DNA of 10,065 nucleotides from Bacillota bacterium. GTDB lineage: Bacteria > Bacillota > Bacilli > Alicyclobacillales > SLC66. The notes beneath the pieces were generated by a model. The model had not been told where the DNA came from. It worked only from the letters and a program-made list of their open reading frames with translations, and did not search any database. Made by a program: the position numbers and the translations under genes. The stretch spans positions 1 to 10,065 of the forward strand of contig JAJZAS010000039.1 in NCBI GenBank assembly GCA_021799325.1, given 5' to 3'. Shown in pieces: positions 5,945 through 10,065 of this stretch; the first letter of the stretch is position 1, and every line of letters starts with the position of its first letter.

Positions 5945-7942
5945 ATGTCAAGAAAGCTGGAGCCAGCAGATCTGTATCGGTTCGCGTGGATTACCAACGT
6001 AGTGATCACTTCATCAGGTCGATTTTGTGCATATAATGTGAAAAAAGTCAATCCGTTAGGCGATGGGTATACTTATTCTGTATGCGTCAAAGATTTTGAT
6101 CGGGGAAGTCTAATGCCTTACACGCAGGGCTTGTTTGAAGATAAAGTGGTCGCCATCACTGAGCAGGATGTGCTGATCCTTAGTAAGCGTGGGAAAGACA
6201 AGGATCACCAGTTGTACATGCTGCCACTTGCAGGCGGGGAAGCAAAACCTCTTCTAAAAATAAAAGGCGGCGTTCAATCTGCCCGCATTTCACCAGACGG
6301 ACGTTATGTGGCGGCGATGGTGAAGCTCAAAGAAGGAGAAGGTATAGCGTTTGAAGATCGCAATGCTGCGGAAGTGAGCCCTAAGACGCCTCTTGAACCG
6401 TATGAAGTAAAGCGCCTACATTATAAGCAAGATGGCGTAGGGTTATGGGATCAGGCTTTTGGCGAAATCGCTTTCTTCGACGTAGATTCAGGAGAAGTGC
6501 AATGGCACACCATCCCGCCTTTTTCCTTCCATGATTTTGCTTTTTCCCCTGATGGCACAAAGCTCGTGGCTTCAGGGAAAAAGAGTTTGGATGACAGAAA
6601 CTTTTTTGATTCCTTATTTTTGATTGAAGCGGCGACAGGGAAAATACATACGCTGGTGGATGAGCAACTTGCCCTTTTCTCCCCCAATTTCTCACCAGAT
6701 GGGGAATGGGTGGCGGCTTATGGCCATGACATGGCCTTTCAAGGGGCTACCCAAACAGGGTTGTACCTTGTGCATGTCCCGGATGGGTTGCACCGGAAAA
6801 TCGATCTGAAGGAATTTCCTTTTAGCTTGTCCGCTGAGGGAATGAGCGATATGAGGTCGCACGAAAAAATACCTGGCCCCCTCTTTGCACCTGATGGTAG
6901 CCGCGTGTTAGTTCCCTATAGTGCAAAAGGCACGGTTGGCTTAGCTGTGGTGGATGTTCACGGCAAGGTAGAGGTGCTCGTGGGGGGAGATCAAGAGATC
7001 TTCACCTATGACTATTCATCGGAGCGAGGCGTGATCGTCTATGCAGCGACGAATCACCGATCCCCGAATGACCTTTTTGCCTACACCATGGCATCAGGAG
7101 CCACTACGCCTATCACTCATCTCAATGAATGGCTGGATGATTGTGACCTAGCAACAACAGCGACTTATTTTACCCGTTCCAAGGATGGACTGGAACTGCA
7201 AGGCTGGGTGATGAAACCCTCAGGTTCAGCTTCTCCAAATAGAAAACTCCCGGTCATCTTGCAGGTGCATGGAGGACCGCATGCGATGTTTTCCTACTCT
7301 TTTTCTTTCGAATTTCAACTGCTGGCGGCAGCCGGTTACGCGGTAGTTTACGGCAATCCGAGAGGGAGTAGCGGTTACGGACAGGATTTCGTGAAAGCCT
7401 GTTGCCATGATTACGGCGGCGGAGACTACCGGGATGTGATGAAAATACTGGATGCGGCACTTGCCCAAGATTCCCAATTGGACAGTGAACGAATCGGCGT
7501 GACAGGAGGATCCTATGGCGGATTCATGACCAACTGGATCGTCGGACATACCGATCGCTTCAAGGCTGCCGTAACCCAGCGCTCGATTTCCAACTGGGTC
7601 AGTTTTTACGGTGTCAGCGATATCGGTTATTTTTTTACAGAGTGGGAGCACCATTTTTCGCTCGATAAAGGGTGGACAGATCCCAGCTATCTTTGGCAGA
7701 TATCACCGCTTCGTTATGCCAAGGAAGTGAAAACTCCTCTACTAATCATGCATGGGGAAGAGGACCTGCGCTGCCCGATAGAGCAGGCAGAACAGTTCTA
7801 TGTGGCACTCGCTATGCTTGGCAAGACAGTTTCCTTCTGGAGGTTCCCCAAAGCCAACCATGACCTGTCGCGAAATGGTCCGCCAGAATTACGGGTGGCG
7901 CGTTATCAAAAAATGATCGATTGGTTTCAACAATTTGTGTAA
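5945..7942 (+). CDS. S9 family serine peptidase (acylaminoacyl-peptidase/dipeptidyl-peptidase-like)
   Basis: A cytoplasmic serine peptidase of the prolyl oligopeptidase clan that cleaves short peptides; no signal peptide is seen. The 665 residues form an N-terminal beta-propeller and a C-terminal alpha/beta-hydrolase domain. Propeller blades show SPDG or APDG turns near residues 116, 201, 250 and 316. The hydrolase part has LQVHGGPHAMFSY (about 439-451), GNPRGSSGYG, the nucleophile in GGSYGGF (Ser523), Asp607 in HGEEDLRCP and His639 in KANHDLSR, a complete triad. The ATG at 5945 has GGAGGG (5931-5936) 8 nt upstream; an in-frame GTG at 5936 overlaps that site and is rejected. It is divergent from the DUF1450 gene and precedes hutH on the same strand, compatible with peptide and amino-acid use. 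Exact specificity (acylaminoacyl, dipeptidyl or oligopeptide) cannot be read from sequence. Confidence 0.92.
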   Translation: MSRKLEPADLYRFAWITNVVITSSGRFCAYNVKKVNPLGDGYTYSVCVKDFDRGSLMPYTQGLFEDKVVAITEQDVLILSKRGKDKDHQLYMLPLAGGEAKPLLKIKGGVQSARISPDGRYVAAMVKLKEGEGIAFEDRNAAEVSPKTPLEPYEVKRLHYKQDGVGLWDQAFGEIAFFDVDSGEVQWHTIPPFSFHDFAFSPDGTKLVASGKKSLDDRNFFDSLFLIEAATGKIHTLVDEQLALFSPNFSPDGEWVAAYGHDMAFQGATQTGLYLVHVPDGLHRKIDLKEFPFSLSAEGMSDMRSHEKIPGPLFAPDGSRVLVPYSAKGTVGLAVVDVHGKVEVLVGGDQEIFTYDYSSERGVIVYAATNHRSPNDLFAYTMASGATTPITHLNEWLDDCDLATTATYFTRSKDGLELQGWVMKPSGSASPNRKLPVILQVHGGPHAMFSYSFSFEFQLLAAAGYAVVYGNPRGSSGYGQDFVKACCHDYGGGDYRDVMKILDAALAQDSQLDSERIGVTGGSYGGFMTNWIVGHTDRFKAAVTQRSISNWVSFYGVSDIGYFFTEWEHHFSLDKGWTDPSYLWQISPLRYAKEVKTPLLIMHGEEDLRCPIEQAEQFYVALAMLGKTVSFWRFPKANHDLSRNGPPELRVARYQKMIDWFQQFV

Positions 7943-7967
7943 TATAGAGACAAAGGAGTCGAGGACG

Positions 7968-8078
7968 ATGCGAAACGGGCCGAATGCCCGATTGCAATTG
8001 CATATTATACCGCGGGAAGAGCTAATGCTCAACTCGCGGTATTTTTTTCTCTGCTTAAGTAAAGGAGTGAAGTTATGA
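7968..8078 (+). CDS. possible 36-codon leader ORF in front of hutH
   Basis: An ATG at 7968 preceded by AAAGGAG (7952-7958, 9 nt spacing) opens a 36-codon frame. It runs through the whole terminator hairpin and its T-run, encoding Tyr-Phe-Phe at residues 25-27. Its TGA at 8076-8078 overlaps the hutH ATG at 8075 as ATGA. The peptide has one histidine (residue 12) and resembles no protein I recognise. Rare-looking codons (CGA twice, ATA, CTA) argue against an ordinary gene. A frame this long can arise by chance. If translated, ribosomes would disturb the hairpin and could couple to hutH, as in leader-peptide attenuation. This is a hypothesis, not a firm gene. Confidence 0.3.
   Translation: MRNGPNARLQLHIIPREELMLNSRYFFLCLSKGVKL
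8007..8048 (+). terminator. Rho-independent terminator/attenuator hairpin between the S9 peptidase and hutH
   Basis: ATACCGCG (8007-8014) pairs with CGCGGTAT (8035-8042), an inner GAGC/GCTC stem (8019-8022, 8027-8030) lies in the loop, and seven Ts run from 8042 to 8048. The hutH ribosome site begins 13 nt later, leaving no room for a separate promoter. The upstream 90 nt also hold a CGGGC/GCCCG hairpin (7976-7990) and the palindrome TGCAATTGCA (7993-8002), which could take part in alternative folds. Confidence 0.8.
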
Positions 8079-9628
8079 TGACGAACATATTGGCATTAAA
8101 TGGTAATCATTTGAATTTGCATGACTTGGTAGCGGTGGCCGCCAATACTGACCCTGAAGCCGAGGGGTTTATCACGGTAAAAATCGATGATGCTGCATGG
8201 CCTGGGATTCGTGAGAGCCGCAAGCGCATCGAGGAAGTATTACAGGCGAATGCACCTGTATACGGCGTCAATACGGGATTTGGCAAATTGGCGGAAGTAG
8301 CGATTTCCTCGGATGATGCGTCCGAATTACAGGTGAATTTGCTTAGAAGCCATGCCTGTGCAGTGGGAGCACCGCTACCGGTAGAGACGGTGCGCGCCAT
8401 GATGTTGTTGCGGGCTAATGCGCTGTCCAAAGGTTACTCAGGCATCAGAACCGCCACCCTGCAATTATTGGTAGATTGCCTGAATCGGGGAATTCACCCG
8501 TACGTGCCTTCGCAAGGGTCTTTGGGAGCGAGTGGAGACCTAGCGCCGCTTGCCCACTTATCCCTGCTGTTAATTGGCGAGGGTGATGCCTATTATCAAG
8601 GGGAATTAATGCCTGGGGCGCTAGCCTTAGAAAAAGCAGGACTCAAACCAGTAGAGCTTGAAGCCAAAGAAGGGTTGGCACTCATCAACGGCACGCAGGC
8701 GATGACCGGTATAGGCAGCTTGGCACTCTTTCGAGCCTGGAAATTGGCGGATTTTGCAGATGGTGTGGCAGCACTGACAATGGAAGCACTGCAGGGTATT
8801 CGCGATGTGTTTCATGAGGAATTGCACATGCTTCGGCCCCATTCCGGCCAATTGGAGACCGCCAGACGCATGCGTGCATGGCTAGATGGGAGCAAACTCA
8901 CCACTTCTCAAGGAGAACTTCGCGTGCAGGATGCCTACAGTCTGCGTTGCATTCCACAAGTGCACGGGGCAAGTCGTCAGTCGCTGGATCATGTGCAATC
9001 CGTCATGCAAGTGGAATGGAACGCTGCCACCGATAACCCGCTCGTACTGACAGATTTGGGGCAAATCCTCTCTGGCGGCCATTTTCACGGTCAACCGGTG
9101 GCACTTGTGATGGATTTTATGAAAATTGCGGTAGCGGAACTGGCAAATATCTCAGAACGTCGATGTGAACGACTAGTGAATCCGCTTTTGAATGGACTTC
9201 CTGCGTTTCTTGCGCGCACACCTGGGCTTTCGTCCGGTCTCATGATTCTACAATACGTGGCGGCCTCGCTCGTATCTGAAAATAAAGTGCTGGCCCACCC
9301 AGCTAGTGTCGATTCCATCCCTTCTTCAGGCAATCAGGAGGATCATGTCTCGATGGGCACGACCGCCGCAAGACAGGCCGATCAGATTGTCGGCAATGCC
9401 GCCCGCGTTCTTGCGATTGAAGCGATTGCAGCCTGCGAGGCGATTGCCATTCAAGGCTTTTACGATCGACTTTCCCCCGCGACAAAAGCGCTGTATGACT
9501 GGGTGCGGGAAAGGGTGGCGCCTGTTCGTGAAGATCGCAGCTTGAGCGCGGAAATAGAGAGAGTGGCACAGGATATGATCAGTTTGCACGCTGAACATGG
9601 CCTATTGGAGGGATTAAGGGTAAAATAA
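8075..9628 (+). CDS. hutH: histidine ammonia-lyase (histidase)
   Basis: Catalyses the first step of histidine breakdown, L-histidine to trans-urocanate and ammonia, in the cytoplasm as a homotetramer. The 517 residues are normal length. GSLGASGDLAPLAH carries Ala152-Ser153-Gly154, the triad that cyclises into the MIO electrophile. Tyr63 in APVYGVNTGFG, the NLLRSH segment (about 88-93), QDAYSLRCIPQVHG, the NPL segment (about 318-320), GGHFHG and SGNQEDHVSMG are all intact. The ATG at 8075 has AAAGGAG (8061-8067) 7 nt upstream; a second ATG follows directly. It lies behind a terminator-like hairpin and a possible leader ORF after the S9 peptidase gene, and 19 bp before an inositol-monophosphatase-family gene that is probably co-transcribed. 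No hutP, hutU, hutI or hutG is seen nearby, unlike the Bacillus subtilis hut operon. Phenylalanine or tyrosine ammonia-lyase activity is unlikely given the HutH-type sequence throughout. Confidence 0.95.
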   Translation: MMTNILALNGNHLNLHDLVAVAANTDPEAEGFITVKIDDAAWPGIRESRKRIEEVLQANAPVYGVNTGFGKLAEVAISSDDASELQVNLLRSHACAVGAPLPVETVRAMMLLRANALSKGYSGIRTATLQLLVDCLNRGIHPYVPSQGSLGASGDLAPLAHLSLLLIGEGDAYYQGELMPGALALEKAGLKPVELEAKEGLALINGTQAMTGIGSLALFRAWKLADFADGVAALTMEALQGIRDVFHEELHMLRPHSGQLETARRMRAWLDGSKLTTSQGELRVQDAYSLRCIPQVHGASRQSLDHVQSVMQVEWNAATDNPLVLTDLGQILSGGHFHGQPVALVMDFMKIAVAELANISERRCERLVNPLLNGLPAFLARTPGLSSGLMILQYVAASLVSENKVLAHPASVDSIPSSGNQEDHVSMGTTAARQADQIVGNAARVLAIEAIAACEAIAIQGFYDRLSPATKALYDWVRERVAPVREDRSLSAEIERVAQDMISLHAEHGLLEGLRVK

Positions 9629-9647
9629 TGCAAAAAGGAGAGAACTC

Positions 9648-10061
9648 ATGCTGGATTTGATTGCGGCCCAAAAAGTGGCGGAAACGGCAGCCCGTGCAGC
9701 AGGTGAGGAAATCAGGAAGCACATTGGAAAGCCTGAGCATACGATGGAGAAATCCTCCCCTCACGACCTGGTGACTGAGGTGGATAAAAAATGTCAGGAG
9801 ATCATCGAATCCATTTTGTTAGATGCTTACCCGAGTAGCAAATTGCTTGGTGAAGAAGCGGTCGGACCGGGAAGCAAGGCGGCCATACAGGCTGTAAAGG
9901 ACGCGGATCCCACTTTTTTGTGGGTTGTCGATCCGATCGATGGCACGCTCAACTTTATTCGAGGGATTCCTTTTTGCGCGGTGTCAATTGGCCTCATGTA
10001 TGAGGGAAAAGCAGTGATTGGCGTGATTTATGATCCGATGCGCGATGTATTGTGTTTGTGA
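9648..10061 (+). CDS. inositol monophosphatase family protein, apparently frameshifted at the window edge
   Basis: The N-terminal half of a Mg2+-dependent sugar-phosphate phosphatase of the IMPase/SuhB family. DLVTEVDKK (40-48), the metal ligand motif GEE (68-70) and WVVDPIDGTLNF (92-103, with Asp95 and Asp98) are intact. The frame stops at residue 137, just after GVIYDPMRDVLCL, whereas family members run to about 260 residues and carry a C-terminal WDxAAG metal ligand. Members usually continue from this point as D-x-L-F-x-A. Removing one TG from TTGTGTTTG at 10050-10058 restores D-V-L-F-V-S, so a 2-base duplication is the simplest cause, either a real mutation or a sequence error. Only 4 bases follow the stop, so the rest cannot be checked. 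The ATG at 9648 has AAGGAG (9635-9640) 7 nt upstream and lies 19 bp after hutH. Substrate (myo-inositol phosphate, histidinol phosphate or other) is undetermined. Confidence 0.8.
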   Translation: MLDLIAAQKVAETAARAAGEEIRKHIGKPEHTMEKSSPHDLVTEVDKKCQEIIESILLDAYPSSKLLGEEAVGPGSKAAIQAVKDADPTFLWVVDPIDGTLNFIRGIPFCAVSIGLMYEGKAVIGVIYDPMRDVLCL

Positions 10062-10065
10062 GTTG

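Noticed and set aside
7226..7654. 142-codon minus-strand ORF inside the S9 peptidase gene
   Set aside because: It lies antisense to the well conserved catalytic domain and has no family features or plausible start signal.
7921..7948. TTGGTT-16-TATAGA at the end of the peptidase gene as a promoter for the leader ORF and hutH
   Set aside because: Only three of six and four of six matches to consensus, inside coding sequence; too weak to annotate, though the position would suit.
8007..8048. T-box riboswitch before hutH, because ACCGCGGG resembles the T-box antiterminator motif
   Set aside because: The preceding bases are TTAT instead of TGGN, the whole gap from the peptidase stop is only about 130 nt, and no stem I with a specifier loop is visible. 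The resemblance is limited to one GC-rich stem arm.
7943..8074. HutP-type antitermination site as in the Bacillus subtilis hut operon
   Set aside because: No cluster of evenly spaced UAG/NAG triplets is seen around the hairpin, and no hutP gene is in the window.
9306..9598. Several 80-90 codon ORFs inside hutH on both strands
   Set aside because: All lie over conserved HutH coding sequence and have no ribosome sites or protein-like motifs; GC-rich codon bias leaves antisense frames open.

Overview
The window looks like an ordinary chromosomal stretch of a Gram-positive bacterium of the Bacillota, probably Bacillales in the broad Brevibacillus/Tumebacillus/Alicyclobacillaceae range. The grounds are strong GGAGG-type ribosome binding sites before nearly every gene, TTG start codons, a Bacillus-type HelD, a YodB-like DUF24/HxlR regulator, a DUF1450 (YuzB-like) protein and U-tailed intrinsic terminators. 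The genus assignment is inference; no rRNA or other marker is present. I see no insertion sequence, prophage gene, tRNA, rRNA or CRISPR array. No gene-free stretch exceeds 300 bases.

Left part (1-2334): the tail of a SAM-dependent methyltransferase (+) converges on a one-cysteine YodB-like HxlR repressor (-). The repressor is divergent from a WrbA-type flavin quinone reductase (+), which is followed at close range by a LigB-type extradiol ring-cleavage dioxygenase (+). Together these read as a quinone/catechol stress module: a thiol sensor, an enzyme that reduces quinones and an enzyme that opens the aromatic ring. A good promoter and a candidate operator lie in the divergent region. A terminator separates wrbA from the dioxygenase and leaves no room for a second promoter.

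Middle part (2288-5886, all minus strand): a DUF1450 four-cysteine mini-protein, an AKR13-like aldo/keto reductase and HelD, the RNA-polymerase-recycling motor. helD overlaps the dioxygenase gene tail-to-tail by 47 bp. The hairpin between the reductase and helD is at once a plausible terminator and a structure that buries a Shine-Dalgarno sequence.

Right part (5945-10065, plus strand): an S9 family serine peptidase, then histidine ammonia-lyase (hutH), then an inositol-monophosphatase-family gene. The last gene meets an in-frame stop after 137 codons, apparently through a TG duplication, at the very edge of the window. Peptidase plus HutH suggests peptide and histidine catabolism, without the usual hutU/hutI/hutG neighbours in view. 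A terminator hairpin precedes hutH and lies inside a possible 36-codon leader ORF. That ORF has its own ribosome binding site and its stop overlaps the hutH start as ATGA. This is the most unusual regulatory arrangement in the window.

Nothing here is a clearly new multi-gene system. The best leads are the compact sensor-reductase-dioxygenase cluster and the hairpins placed directly in front of ligB, helD and hutH.
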